DNA from: Kordia algicida OT-1
GTDB lineage: Bacteria > Bacteroidota > Bacteroidia > Flavobacteriales > Flavobacteriaceae
Reading direction: 5' to 3'
Length of the DNA stretch: 64,000 nt
Assembly: GCF_000154725.1 (NCBI RefSeq)
Contig: NZ_DS544873.1
Coordinates: 4,969,130 to 5,033,129 of the forward strand
Below are positions 48,901 through 55,702 of the stretch, piece by piece; within the stretch, counting starts at the first letter, position 1, and every line of letters starts with the position of its first letter. The position numbers and the translations under genes were made by a program. The notes below the pieces were generated by a model, which was not told the origin of the DNA, made no database searches, and saw only the letters and a list, made by a program, of their open reading frames with translations.

Positions 48901-50051
48901 CAGCGGGACAAACCAGCGTAGATGTAACAATCCCAATCACAGATGATTTAGTAGGAGAACAAACAGAGGACTTTACTGTAACAGGAAACGTAGTAAGTGG
49001 CAACACAACTAATGCAAGTGATTCAGGAACAGTAACGATCACCGACAATGATACCCCTGCCTTCACTGTAGGAGATGTAACAGTAGCAGAAGACAATGGA
49101 TCAGCATCCGTACCAGTAAGTATTGACAATCCAAGTAGTGTAGATACGGTAGTATCAATCACCACGGTAGATAACTCAGCAACCAATCCAGCTGATTATA
49201 CCACAACAACGGTAACGGCAACAATTCCAGCGGGACAAACCAGTGTAGATGTAACAATTCCAATTACAGATGATTTAGTAGGAGAACCAACGGAGGACTT
49301 TACTGTAACTGGAAACGTAGTAAGTGGCAACACAACTAACGCATCAGATAGTGGTACAGTAACGATCACCGACAATGATACCCCAGCCTTCACTGTAGGA
49401 GATGTCACCGTAGCAGAAGACAATGGATCAGCATCCGTACCAGTAAGTATTGACAATCCAAGTAGTGTAGATACGGTAGTATCAATCACCACAGTAGATA
49501 ACTCAGCGACAAATCCAGCTGATTATACAACCACAACGGTAACGGCAACAATTCCAGCGGGACAAACCAGCGTAGATGTAACAATTCCAATCACAGATGA
49601 TTTAGTAGGAGAACCAACGGAGGACTTTACTGTAACTGGAAACGTAGTAAGTGGCAACACAACTAACGCATCAGATAATGGTACAGTAACGATCACCGAC
49701 AATGATACCCCAGCCTTCACTGTAGGAGATGTCACCGTTGCAGAAGATGCGGGGACAGCATCCGTACCAGTAAGTATTGACAATCCAAGTAGTGTAGATA
49801 CGGTAGTATCAATCACTACAGTAGATAACTCAGCAACCAATCCAGCTGATTATACCACCACAACGGTAATGGTAACAATTCCAGCGGGACAAACCAGCGT
49901 AGATGTAACAATTCCAATCACAGATGATTTAGTAGGAGAACCAACGGAGGACTTTACTGTAACTGGAAACGTAGTAAGTGGCAACACAACTAACGCATCA
50001 GATAATGGTACAGTAACGATCACCGACATGATACCCCAGCCTTCACTGTAG
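36936..50051 (+). CDS. giant adhesin, N-terminal part (Calx-beta repeats)
   Basis: 4371 residues are readable. The signal peptide runs to about residue 45 (INTSLAQ); an internal ATG at codon 21 gives a more usual signal length. Residues 48-1635 alternate beta domains with thrombospondin-3-like Asp motifs (DLDDDNDGILD, DLDSDGDGCPDAIEGG, DVDSDNDGCFDALEGGDN). One segment of about 60 residues is present twice (nt ~38565 and ~39515). An Ig-like domain follows at about 1638-1755, then a first Calx-beta unit, a unique beta domain, and the repeat array from 43170. The frame ends at TAG 50049-50051 because one A is missing at 50028, so it lacks a sorting domain on its own. Confidence 0.85.
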   Translation: MSNNIFPKSLKKFNFFNDASMNGLLQKVILLLIFGVFSINTSLAQCADTSPTGDCDSDTVQNGVDLDDDNDGILDDSEKSYVMMQYNLSGVIDGSRDRGAPNNLNRDFVFGDNYFFNLSFSEPIKISIQTTIGDQSSGRSGNVIVDGNSLPVSTTAGNFQTVTHNPNSAANYAVNLVGTDLTMTQLTVRDFYSNVIIARFDFGTTTSPVASGFIQMTETSTSPQEIYLESASIDTDQDNIPNYLDLDSDGDGCPDAIEGGLKLSNGVLVASSMSGGNTGANYNGSSPNPVFDNLGISVDSEGIPTIAGSNGQSPWYSVDASGSSKCLDTDMDGINDYVDTDDDNDGILDLDEGFCEGVSVIFLENTYNITLSDFDVSNGVDYVAQQGGDPSPLAPKLFLNGYDRVGGKSRIEFTYTTPESFNVDATGNIYFRFWYYDNILDSTGSYGQVLNCTFFTSQGNLTQSLDLNTFSASDINTLDNGGWIYRELVFTATPNTTISLTGFNFDIEGNGNGTVSPFNPNTSEVFAIAPLNISVESCNANRNTDADTFFDHLDVDSDNDGCFDALEGGDNILATNVQANGQLDGIVDGTTGVPNNVDINNGQTVGTSTNFQSTSDQCDDDGDGVLNASDVCDGANDSLDSDNDGVPDSCDLDDDNDGILDVDEGCNDTEFAGDDSSPTGSPSAVFISYPNTTAAFPPSNSNISSIISVASVSNQSAGSGLTMTHKGAQAIDISNVGALNYTEAIANNEYLEFSFTTTNSYDVAYLDWVGFYNRIDQEGFSVTYAISNNGGSSFTDLATFVETANDGGGTFPQGREAEDVLDYELLNNTTYTIRIYFYALGASVIEFDDTIVAFDFCAKNTDGDAFADYLDVDSDNDGCFDAIEGGDNILAANVQANGQLDGNINSTTGVPNNVDVNNGQAIGASADDTQYDADGQCDQDGDGVIDANDVCNGFDDNDDNDNDGVPDVCDQDDDNDGILDTQELCGTNPQPVNLESTIRVEIDLDQFPNETGWSLALGGNTIASVPQGTYGTGNVTVAQDITITENGNYFFTITDNFGDGIQGNSYRILLDGVIVINRTFGSPTDTTTFSQTDNFPVNTIVSNSFSCLTDDPNGDADGDGIINYQDPDFCSLNGNGVCASLDNDNDGIINSMDTDTDGDGCVDAIEAGHTDDDADGRLGNSPVTVNPANGRVTGQGGYTGTDLAVTNSGNTSACATCELLNASVSSVFCDDNGTPLDDSDDTFTFYISPNGNLLSATYSVSGGITRSNIPYDAPEQFGPFAISGGNITFTITDDGDGSCQLTNVVVAPPATCSTATAVDTDTDDVIDSVDIDNDNDGIIDDNENPCASRPITSGSWTGSNPYNNTAGPVGVTFGSTIPSGGSIVYTPNDTMTTNSFFSDPAVEGSNSLDFFFTWDTSPESLNAASDDAVIGTITITYAQPVYNPVIHIDRLGGNAQVPTGNYISNTSFWTLQTAGLSMAKISGNDQLIVKSNQFYREPNQNLGSGTPIVLSGDADSAGFGTAAGSIQIYGRVTTLTFQVTGEGLDGNGTDRLEMSFDACPVIDTDDDGTPDFLDTDSDGDGCPDAIEGSANFVAADLTSSNNLADDDEGAVNPANGVPTNAGSPQATNSNVTTATQAAITTEPTSQTTLAGGSVTYTAAASSQSTTTFSGGTPNYTVPPAVDSSANISYQWQESTDNGATWTDITVAGVNPTYSGFNTNTLTLTNVPSSYNGYDYQLVITHSENECILVDSQDANLTVNPLVAFSVGDVTVVEDAGTASVPVSIDNPSTVDTVVSITTVDNSATNPADYTTTTVTATIPAGQTTVDVTIPITDDTTNEPVENFTVTGNVISGNTTNTSDAGTVTINDDDVPDVGCTIDQTFDWSTSGWNSGETSNSYIVGGAPISFTTTPPSGGSFFGGSPAVAPFYQGDLAVTDDQLIIATLASELDGNEVNITIDLGASQVGLEGVNFSLFDIDGGDNGSTVNYREIITIQGFLDGTPINPIILGSSIHTIATNVVTADAFEVPTSGAASADGVLGVYFTSAVDQVVINFELAPGATYTGSSSPGFSLYNVNFCSLPAFTVGDVTVAEDNGSASVPVSIDNPSSVDTVVSITTVDNSATNPADYTTTTVTATIPAGQTTVDVTIPITDDLVGEPTEDFTVTGNVVSGNTSNASDSGTVTITDNDTPAFTVGDVTVAEDNGSASVPVSIDNPSSVDTVVSITTVDNSATNPADYTTTTVTATIPAGQTSVDVTIPITDDLVGEPTEDFTVTGNVVSGNTTNASDSGTVTITDNDTPAFTVGDVTVAEDNGSASVPVSIDNPSSVDTVVSITTVDNSATNPADYTTTTVTATIPAGQTSVDVTIPITDDLVGEPTEDFTVTGNVVSGNTTNASDSGTVTITDNDTPAFTVGDVTVAEDAGTASVPVSIDNPSSVDTVVSITTVDNSATNPADYTTTTVTATIPAGQTSVDVTIPITDDLVGEPTEDFTVTGNVVSGNTTNASDSGTVTITDNDTPAFTVGDVTVAEDNGSASVPVSIDNPSSVDTVVSITTVDNSATNPADYTTTTVTATIPAGQTTVDVTIPITDDLVGEPTEDFTVTGNVVSGNTSNASDSGTVTITDNDTPAFTVGDVTVAEDNGSASVPVSIDNPSSVDTVVSITTVDNSATNPADYTTTTVTATIPAGQTSVDVTIPITDDLVGEPTEDFTVTGNVVSGNTSNASDSGTVTITDNDTPAFTVGDVTVAEDAGTASVPVSIDNPSSVDTVVSITTVDNSATNPADYTTTTVTATIPAGQTSVDVTIPITDDLVGEPTEDFTVTGNVVSGNTTNASDSGTVTITDNDTPAFTVGDVTVAEDNGSTSVPVSIDNPSSVDTVVSITTVDNSATNPADYTTTTVTATIPAGQTSVDVTIPITDDLVGEPTEDFTVTGNVVSGNTTNASDSGTVTITDNDTPAFTVGDVTVAEDAGTASVPVSIDNPSSVDTVVSITTVDNSATNPADYTTTTVTATIPAGQTTVDVTIPITDDLVGEPTEDFTVTGNVVSGNTTNASDSGTVTITDNDTPAFTVGDVTVAEDNGSTSVPVSIDNPSSVDTVVSITTVDNSATNPADYTTTTVTATIPAGQTSVDVTIPITDDLVGEPTEDFTVTGNVVSGNTTNASDSGTVTITDNDTPAFTVGDVTVAEDAGTASVPVSIDNPSSVDTVVSITTVDNSATNPADYTTTTVTATIPAGQTSVDVTIPITDDLVGEPTEDFTVTGNVVSGNTTNASDSGTVTITDNDTPAFTVGDVTVAEDAGTASVPVSIDNPSSVDTVVSITTVDNSATNPADYTTTTVTATIPAGQTSVDVTIPITDDLVGEPTEDFTVTGNVVSGNTSNASDSGTVTITDNDTPAFTVGDVTVAEDAGTASVPVSIDNPSSVDTVVSITTVDNSATNPADYTTTTVTATIPAGQTSVDVTIPITDDLVGEPTEDFTVTGNVVSGNTTNASDSGTVTITDNDTPAFTVGDVTVAEDNGSASVPVSIDNPSSVDTVVSITTVDNSATNPADYTTTTVTATIPAGQTSVDVTIPITDDLVGEPTEDFTVTGNVVSGNTTNASDSGTVTITDNDTPAFTVGDLTVAEDAGTASVPVSIDNPSSVDTVVSITTVDNSATNPADYTTTTVTATIPAGQTSVDVTIPITDDLVGEPTEDFTVTGNVVSGNTTNASDSGTVTITDNDTPAFTVGDVTVAEDAGTASVPVSIDNPSSVDTVVSITTVDNSATNPADYTTTTVTATIPAGQTSVDVTIPITDDLVGEPTEDFTVTGNVVSGNTTNASDSGTVTITDNDTPAFTVGDLTVAEDAGTASVPVSIDNPSSVDTVVSITTVDNSATNPADYTTTTVTATIPAGQTSVDVTIPITDDLVGEPTEDFTVTGNVVSGNTSNASDSGTVTITDNDTPAFTVGDLTVAEDNGSASVPVSIDNPSSVDTVVSITTVDNSATNPADYTTTTVTATIPAGQTSVDVTIPITDDLVGEQTEDFTVTGNVVSGNTTNASDSGTVTITDNDTPAFTVGDVTVAEDNGSASVPVSIDNPSSVDTVVSITTVDNSATNPADYTTTTVTATIPAGQTSVDVTIPITDDLVGEPTEDFTVTGNVVSGNTTNASDSGTVTITDNDTPAFTVGDVTVAEDNGSASVPVSIDNPSSVDTVVSITTVDNSATNPADYTTTTVTATIPAGQTSVDVTIPITDDLVGEPTEDFTVTGNVVSGNTTNASDNGTVTITDNDTPAFTVGDVTVAEDAGTASVPVSIDNPSSVDTVVSITTVDNSATNPADYTTTTVMVTIPAGQTSVDVTIPITDDLVGEPTEDFTVTGNVVSGNTTNASDNGTVTITDMIPQPSL

Positions 50052-50689
50052 GAGATCTCACCGTTGCAGAAGATGCGGGGACAGCATCCGTACCAGTAAG
50101 TATTGACAATCCAAGTAGTGTAGATACGGTAGTATCAATCACTACAGTAGATAACTCAGCAACCAATCCAGCTGATTATACCACCACAACGGTAACGGTA
50201 ACAATTCCAGCGGGACAAACCAGCGTAGATGTAACAATTCCAATCACAGATGATCTAGTAGGAGAACCAACAGAGGACTTTACTGTAACAGGAAACGTCG
50301 TAAGTGGCAACACAACTAACGCAAGTGATTCAGGAACAGTAACGATCACCGACAATGATACCCCAGCCTTCACTGTAGGAGATCTCACTGTTGCAGAAGA
50401 TGCGGGGACAGCATCCGTACCAGTAAGTATTGACAATCCAAGCTCTGTAGATACGGTAGTATCAATCACCACAGTAGATAACTCAGCGACAAATCCAGCT
50501 GATTATACCACAACAACGGTAACGGCAACAATTCCAGCGGGACAAACTACGGTGGATGTAACAATTCCAATCACGGATGATCTAGTAGGCGAACCAACGG
50601 AGGACTTTACCGTAACAGGAACGGTAGCAAGTGGCAACACTTCTAACGCAAGTGATATTGGAACGGTAACGATCAATGACAACGATACA
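43170..50689 (+). repeat. 23 tandem 327-bp Calx-beta units
   Basis: Units start every 327 bp from 43170 (109 residues each, PAFTVGDVTVAED... to ...TITDNDT). The 22nd begins at 50036, shifted by the 1-base deletion, and the 23rd at 50363. Variation is limited to switches such as DNGSASV/DAGTASV, GDVTV/GDLTV, SNAS/TNAS and a few silent bases. Three diverged units follow (50690-51665) and one precedes (about 42219-42545). Confidence 0.93.
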
Positions 50690-52720
50690 CCATCAATAGT
50701 AATTGGTGATGTAACGGTAGATGAAGGCATCGGCACTGCAACGGTACCAGTAAGTATCAGCAACCCAAGTAGTGTAGATACGGTTGTAAGCATTACCACC
50801 ACAACAGGCACGGCAGGAACAGCGGATTACACGGAAACAACGGTAACGGCGACGATTCCAGCAGGACAAACTACGGTGGATATCAGCATACCAATCACGG
50901 ATGATGTCATTGATGAACCAAGTGAAGACTTTACCGTAAACGGAAATGTAGTAAGTGGCAACACAACCAATACAGATCCAAGCGGAACAGTAACGATCAC
51001 AGATAACGACGGATTACCAATGTTAACAGTTGGTGATGTAATAGTTGATGAGACAGACGGCACTGCAAGTGTACCAGTAAGTATTGATACGCCAAGTAGT
51101 GTAGACACGGTAGTAAGTATCACCACGACAGATAACTCAGCCACGAATCCAAATGATTATACAACCACTACAGTAACTGTAACGATTCCAGCGGGACAAA
51201 CTACGGTAGATGTAAGTATTCCAATCACGGATGATCTAGTAGGAGAACCAACGGAGGACTTTACCGTAACAGGAACGGTAGCAAGTGGCAACACTTCTAA
51301 CGCAAGTGATATTGGAACGGTAACGATCAATGACAACGATACACCATCAATAGTAATTGGTGATGTAACGGTAGATGAAGGCATCGGCAATGCAACGGTA
51401 CCAGTAAGTATCAGCAACCCAAGTAGTGTAGATACGGTTGTAAGCATTACCACCACAACAGGCACGGCAGGAACATCGGATTACACGGAAACAACGGTAA
51501 CGGCGACGATTCCAGCAGGACAAACTACGGTGGATATCAGCATACCAATCACGGATGATGTCATTGATGAACCAAGTGAAGACTTTACTGTAAACGGAAA
51601 CGTAGTAAGTGGCAACACAACCAACACAGATCCAAGCGGAACAGTAACGATCACAGATAACGATGTAGCTCCTTGTCCTTCATTAGTTGATAGCGATGGT
51701 GATGGATTAACAGATTGTGAAGAAACAACAGGTATAGATGATCCAGGAACACCATTATCACCACCAAATGATGATGATGGACCAACAAGTGATCCAAACG
51801 ATCCATGTGATCCAATCTCAACAAGTTCATTAGTAGATAGTGACGGAGATGGACTTACAGATTGTGAGGAAACAACAGGATTAGACAATCCAAACACACC
51901 ATTATCACCACCAAATGATGATGACGGACCAACGAGTAATCCAAACGATCCATGTGATCCAATCTCAACAAGTTCATTAGTAGATAGTGACGGAGATGGA
52001 TTGACAGACTGTGAAGAAACAACAGGATTAGACAATCCAAACACACCATTATCACCACCAAATGATAATGATGGACCAACAAGTAATCCAAACGATCCAT
52101 GTGATCCAATCTCAACAAGTTCATTAGTAGATAGTGATGGAGATGGATTGACAGACTGTGAGGAGATTACAGGATTAGACAATCCAAACACGCCATTATC
52201 ACCACCAAATGATGACGATGGACCAACAAGTGATCCAAACGATCCATGTGATCCAATCTCAACAAGCTCATTAGTAGATAGTGACGGAGATGGATTGACA
52301 GATTGTGAGGAGATTACAGGATTAGACAATCCAAACACGCCATTATCACCACCAAATGATAATGACGGACCAACAAGTAATCCAAACGATCCATGTGATC
52401 CAATCTCAACAAGTTCATTAGTAGATAGTGACGGAGATGGCTTAACAGACTGTGAGGAGATTACAGGAATGGACAATCCAAACACGCCAACAGTTCCAAC
52501 AGGACCAAGTGATCCGAATGATCCATGTGATCCAATTGGAATCAACACAACGGATAGTGACGGCGATGGATTAACAGACTGTGAGGAAACAACAGGAATT
52601 GACGATCCAAGTACACCATTATCACCACCAAATGATGATGATGGACCAACAAGTGATCCAAACGATCCATGTGATCCAATCTCAACAAGTTCATTAGTAG
52701 ATAGGACGGAGATGGCTTAA
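50036..52720 (+). CDS. giant adhesin, middle part in shifted frame
   Basis: This frame continues the Calx-beta array directly after the deletion at 50028. The first ATG in it is at 50552, but no promoter or start signal is seen there, so it is a displaced piece of the adhesin rather than a gene. It encodes two standard Calx-beta units, three diverged ones ([19 protein letters not shown] type) and the first seven and a half DSDGDG modules. It stops early at 52720 after SLVDRTEMA, where a T is missing at 52704/52705 relative to the other modules. Confidence 0.7.
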   Translation, partial: PAFTVGDLTVAEDAGTASVPVSIDNPSSVDTVVSITTVDNSATNPADYTTTTVTVTIPAGQTSVDVTIPITDDLVGEPTEDFTVTGNVVSGNTTNASDSGTVTITDNDTPAFTVGDLTVAEDAGTASVPVSIDNPSSVDTVVSITTVDNSATNPADYTTTTVTATIPAGQTTVDVTIPITDDLVGEPTEDFTVTGTVASGNTSNASDIGTVTINDNDTPSIVIGDVTVDEGIGTATVPVSISNPSSVDTVVSITTTTGTAGTADYTETTVTATIPAGQTTVDISIPITDDVIDEPSEDFTVNGNVVSGNTTNTDPSGTVTITDNDGLPMLTVGDVIVDETDGTASVPVSIDTPSSVDTVVSITTTDNSATNPNDYTTTTVTVTIPAGQTTVDVSIPITDDLVGEPTEDFTVTGTVASGNTSNASDIGTVTINDNDTPSIVIGDVTVDEGIGNATVPVSISNPSSVDTVVSITTTTGTAGTSDYTETTVTATIPAGQTTVDISIPITDDVIDEPSEDFTVNGNVVSGNTTNTDPSGTVTITDNDVAPCPSLVDSDGDGLTDCEETTGIDDPGTPLSPPNDDDGPTSDPNDPCDPISTSSLVDSDGDGLTDCEETTGLDNPNTPLSPPNDDDGPTSNPNDPCDPISTSSLVDSDGDGLTDCEETTGLDNPNTPLSPPNDNDGPTSNPNDPCDPISTSSLVDSDGDGLTDCEEITGLDNPNTPLSPPNDDDGPTSDPNDPCDPISTSSLVDSDGDGLTDCEEITGLDNPNTPLSPPNDNDGPTSNPNDPCDPISTSSLVDSDGDGLTDCEEITGMDNPNTPTVPTGPSDPNDPCDPIGINTTDSDGDGLTDCEETTGIDDPSTPLSPPNDDDGPTSDPNDPCDPISTSSLVDRTEMA

Positions 52721-53636
52721 CAGACTGTGAGGAGATTACAGGAATGGACAATCCAAACACGCCAACAGTTCCAACAGGACCAAGTGATCCAAACGATCCA
52801 TGTGACCCAATCTCAACAAGTTCATTAGTAGATAGTGACGGAGATGGCTTAACAGACTGTGAGGAGATTACAGGAATGGACAATCCAAACACGCCAATAG
52901 TACCAACAGGACCAAGTGATCCGAATGATCCATGTGATCCAATCGGAATCAACACAACTGATAGTGATGGCGATGGATTAACTGACTGTGAGGAAACAAC
53001 AGGAATCGACGATCCAAGTACACCATTATCACCACCAAATGATGACGATGGACCAACAAGTGATCCAAACGATCCATGTGATCCAATCTCAACAAGTTCA
53101 TTAGTAGATAGTGATGGAGATGGCTTAACAGATTGTGAGGAGATTACAGGAATGGACAATCCAAACACACCAATAGTTCCAACAGGACCAAGTGATCCGA
53201 ACGATCCATGTGATCCAATTGGAATCAACACAACGGATAGTGATGGTGATGGATTAACAGACTGTGAGGAAACAACAGGAATTGACGATCCAAGTACACC
53301 ATTATCACCACCAAATGATGATGATGGACCAACGAGTAATCCAAACGATCCATGTGATCCAATCTCAACAAGTTCATTAGTAGATAGTGATGGAGATGGA
53401 TTGACAGACTGTGAGGAGATTACAGGAATGGACAATCCAAACACGCCAACAGTACCAACAGGACCAAGTGATCCGAATGATCCATGTGATCCAATCGGAA
53501 TCAACACAACTGATAGTGATGGCGATGGATTAACTGACTGTGAGGAAACAACAGGAATCGACGATCCTACAACACCAACAGTTCCAACAGGACCAAGTGA
53601 TCCAAACGATCCATGTGATCCAAATCCAGCAGCAAA
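51680..53636 (+). repeat. 14 tandem [12 protein letters not shown] modules
   Basis: Each module is about 43-48 residues: (S/T)[21 protein letters not shown], then either [12 protein letters not shown] or a shorter VPTGPS segment, then DPNDPCDPI. There are two Cys per module and Asp-rich calcium-type loops. From module 6 the SLVD/MDN and TTD/IDD types mostly alternate, giving a two-module higher-order period. Confidence 0.9.
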
Positions 53637-54687
53637 TCCTGACGGAGATTGTGACGGAGACGGAATACCAAATGGAGTTGAAGGTACTAATGATACTGAC
53701 GGAGATGGAATACCTGATCTATTAGACATTGACAGTGATAACGATGGAATAATCGATACCGTAGAAGCTGGTGCAGATCCAACAATGCCAGTTGATACTG
53801 ATGGAGATATGATTCCAGATTATCTAGATCAAGACAGTGACGACGATGGTATCTTAGATAACGTTGAAGCACAAACAACTGATGGATATGTTCCACCAAG
53901 TGGAGTAGATGCTGATGGTAATGGTTTAGATGATGCATACGAAGTTACACCAGGATCTGGAGAAGGAATTGACCCAGTAAATACTGACGGTACTGATAAT
54001 CCTGATTATATTGATACTGATAGTGACAATGATGGAGCTTTAGATATCGTTGAAGGTCATGACTATGATGGAGACGGAATACCAGACGTAATGCCTTCAG
54101 GAAATGATGTAGATAACGATGGTGTAGATGATGCATTTGATGGAGACTTAACAGGATACGGTGATCCGAATGGAGCAGCTGTAGACGATCCAACAGATGA
54201 TTTACCTGACACTGATGGTACTGAAGATCAAGATTATAGAGATGATGACGATGACGGTGATGGGCTTCCTACATCTGACGAAAACCCTGATCCGAATGGT
54301 GATGGAGACAACAGTGATGCAACGGATGCGAATGCTAACAACATTCCAGATTACCTAGAACCAAACAATGCATCGCCATCAGAAGATGACTTGGAAATCT
54401 TTAATGCAGTAACGCCAAATGGAGATGGAGATAACGACGTGTTTACAATCAGAAACATTGAACTATTCCCAGACAACCAAGTACGAATCTATAACAGATG
54501 GGGAGTATTAGTATACGAGACACAAGGATATGGACAAAATGGAAACTATTTCAAAGGAATATCTAACGGTCGAGTAACGATACAGAAAAACAAACTGTTA
54601 CCAGTAGGAACATATTACTACGTTGTAGACTACGTAGCAAACGGTGTAAGCAAGAGCAGAGCCGGTTACTTATATATACAACGATAA
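52703..54687 (+). CDS. giant adhesin, C-terminal part with T9SS type B sorting domain
   Basis: This third frame (first ATG at 52744) carries modules 8-14 and Asp-rich thrombospondin-3-like motifs ([34 protein letters not shown]). It ends in a ~95-residue gliding-motility-associated C-terminal domain: [21 protein letters not shown], then [14 protein letters not shown] and [26 protein letters not shown]. That domain directs export by T9SS with a PorP/SprF partner, which is the next gene. As a separate protein it lacks a signal peptide, so it only makes sense joined to the upstream parts. Confidence 0.8.
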
Positions 54688-54695
54688 ACATACAG

Positions 54696-54725
54696 GCGTA
54701 CATACTATTTCGGTAGTATGTACGC
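54696..54725 (+). other. intercistronic hairpin between adhesin and sprF-like gene
   Basis: A perfect 12-bp stem gcgtacatacta (54696-54707) / tagtatgtacgc (54714-54725) has a tttcgg loop and no T-tract. It lies 8 nt after the adhesin stop and 33 nt before the next ATG, suited to RNA processing or stabilisation of the downstream mRNA. Confidence 0.75.
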
Positions 54726-54758
54726 TATAACTAATAAACAAAAACATACCATACTATA

Positions 54759-55694
54759 ATGAGAAATAAAATCATCATCATCATAGTCTTATTGAGCACA
54801 GTGTTCTCGGTAGAAAGCTACGGACAGCAGGACGCTCAGTATACGCAATACATGTACAATACCATAAGTATCAATCCAGCCTATGCAGGATCGAGAGGTG
54901 TATTAAGTATCGCGGGATTACATCGTTCGCAATGGGTAGGTTTAGAAGGTGCGCCACGTACACAAACGCTTAACTTACACACACCATTAGGAAAAAAAGG
55001 AAAAGTAGGAATGGGAGTCTCAATTGTAAACGATCAATTAGGACCAACAGACGAAACCTACTTTGATATTGATTTCTCGTATACGATTAAAACCTCTGAG
55101 CAAGGAAAACTCTCTTTCGGTGTAAAAGCTGGAGGACACTTACTTGATGTATGTTTCAACTGTTTAAATCAATACAATCCTAACGATGCATTATTGCAGA
55201 GCAACATTGACAATAAATTCTCTCCAAATGTCGGAGCACGGATTTACTATAGAAACTCTGAAAAATGGTATGTTGGATTATCAGCACCAAACTTACTAGA
55301 AACAAAACACTTTGATGAATCTTCACTATCTGTAGCAAAAGAACGTATCAACTTTTACCTAATCGGTGGATATGTATTTGATATGAGCGATAGTGTACAA
55401 TTCAAACCAGCAGTATTATTCAAAGCAGTATCTGGAGCGCCATTACAAGCAGACTTATCAGCAAACTTCCTTATCAATGAAAAAATAACACTCGGGGCCG
55501 CATATCGATGGAGTGCAGCCTTTAGTGGATTGGTAGGATTACAACTATCAGACAGTTTTATGATAGGATTTGCATACGATCGCGAAACAACCGAACTTGG
55601 AAATACACAATTCAATGACGGTTCTTATGAAGTATTCTTACGTTTCGAACTATTCAATAACCGTGACAAAATAATCTCACCAAGATTCTTCTAA
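54759..55694 (+). CDS. PorP/SprF family type IX secretion membrane protein
   Basis: This 311-residue protein has a signal peptide (to about residue 22, VESYGQQ). The family-defining start follows: QDAQYTQYMYNTISINPAYAGSRG (24-47), HRSQWVGLEGAPRTQTLNLHTPL, and alternating beta strands of a ~14-strand outer-membrane barrel ending FLRFELFNNRDKIISPRFF. SprF-like proteins are needed for surface delivery of SprB-type cargo with type B C-terminal domains. The adjacent adhesin is the obvious cargo. It sits 8 nt before the OmpA-family gene. Confidence 0.93.
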   Translation: MRNKIIIIIVLLSTVFSVESYGQQDAQYTQYMYNTISINPAYAGSRGVLSIAGLHRSQWVGLEGAPRTQTLNLHTPLGKKGKVGMGVSIVNDQLGPTDETYFDIDFSYTIKTSEQGKLSFGVKAGGHLLDVCFNCLNQYNPNDALLQSNIDNKFSPNVGARIYYRNSEKWYVGLSAPNLLETKHFDESSLSVAKERINFYLIGGYVFDMSDSVQFKPAVLFKAVSGAPLQADLSANFLINEKITLGAAYRWSAAFSGLVGLQLSDSFMIGFAYDRETTELGNTQFNDGSYEVFLRFELFNNRDKIISPRFF

Positions 55695-55702
55695 AACCAA
55701 TT

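Larger units (their letters stand above)
36936..54687 (+). pseudogene. giant SprB-like T9SS adhesin gene, interrupted by two 1-base deletions
   Basis: The three consecutive frames in this span read as one gene of about 5,917 residues if one base is restored at 50028 and one at 52704/52705. Order: signal peptide, Asp-rich calcium-type motifs and beta domains, an Ig-like domain (about 1638-1755), 27 Calx-beta repeats, 14 DSDGDG modules, more Asp-rich motifs, and a gliding-motility/T9SS type B C-terminal domain. Both lesions fall inside repeat units whose other copies are intact. The breaks may be sequencing/assembly errors, recent mutations, or reversible variation. The neighbours (SprF-like, OmpA) fit an exported gliding or adhesion protein. 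Confidence 0.75.

Noticed and set aside
50020..50040. Programmed ribosomal frameshifting at the first break of the adhesin
   Set aside because: There is no slippery heptamer or downstream pseudoknot, and the base is plainly missing relative to sister repeats.
43170..50689. CRISPR-like regular repetition
   Set aside because: The 327-bp units are contiguous coding repeats with no spacers.
43310..51465. A series of 98-105-residue minus-strand frames every 327 bp
   Set aside because: They are antisense shadows of the Calx-beta repeats, kept open by the repeat's codon pattern; they have no start signals of their own.
51481..53729. Two long minus-strand frames (355 and 395 residues) with Gly/Ser/Pro repeats
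   Set aside because: These are antisense readings of the DSDGDG module array; composition follows the sense repeats and they cross the second frameshift region.
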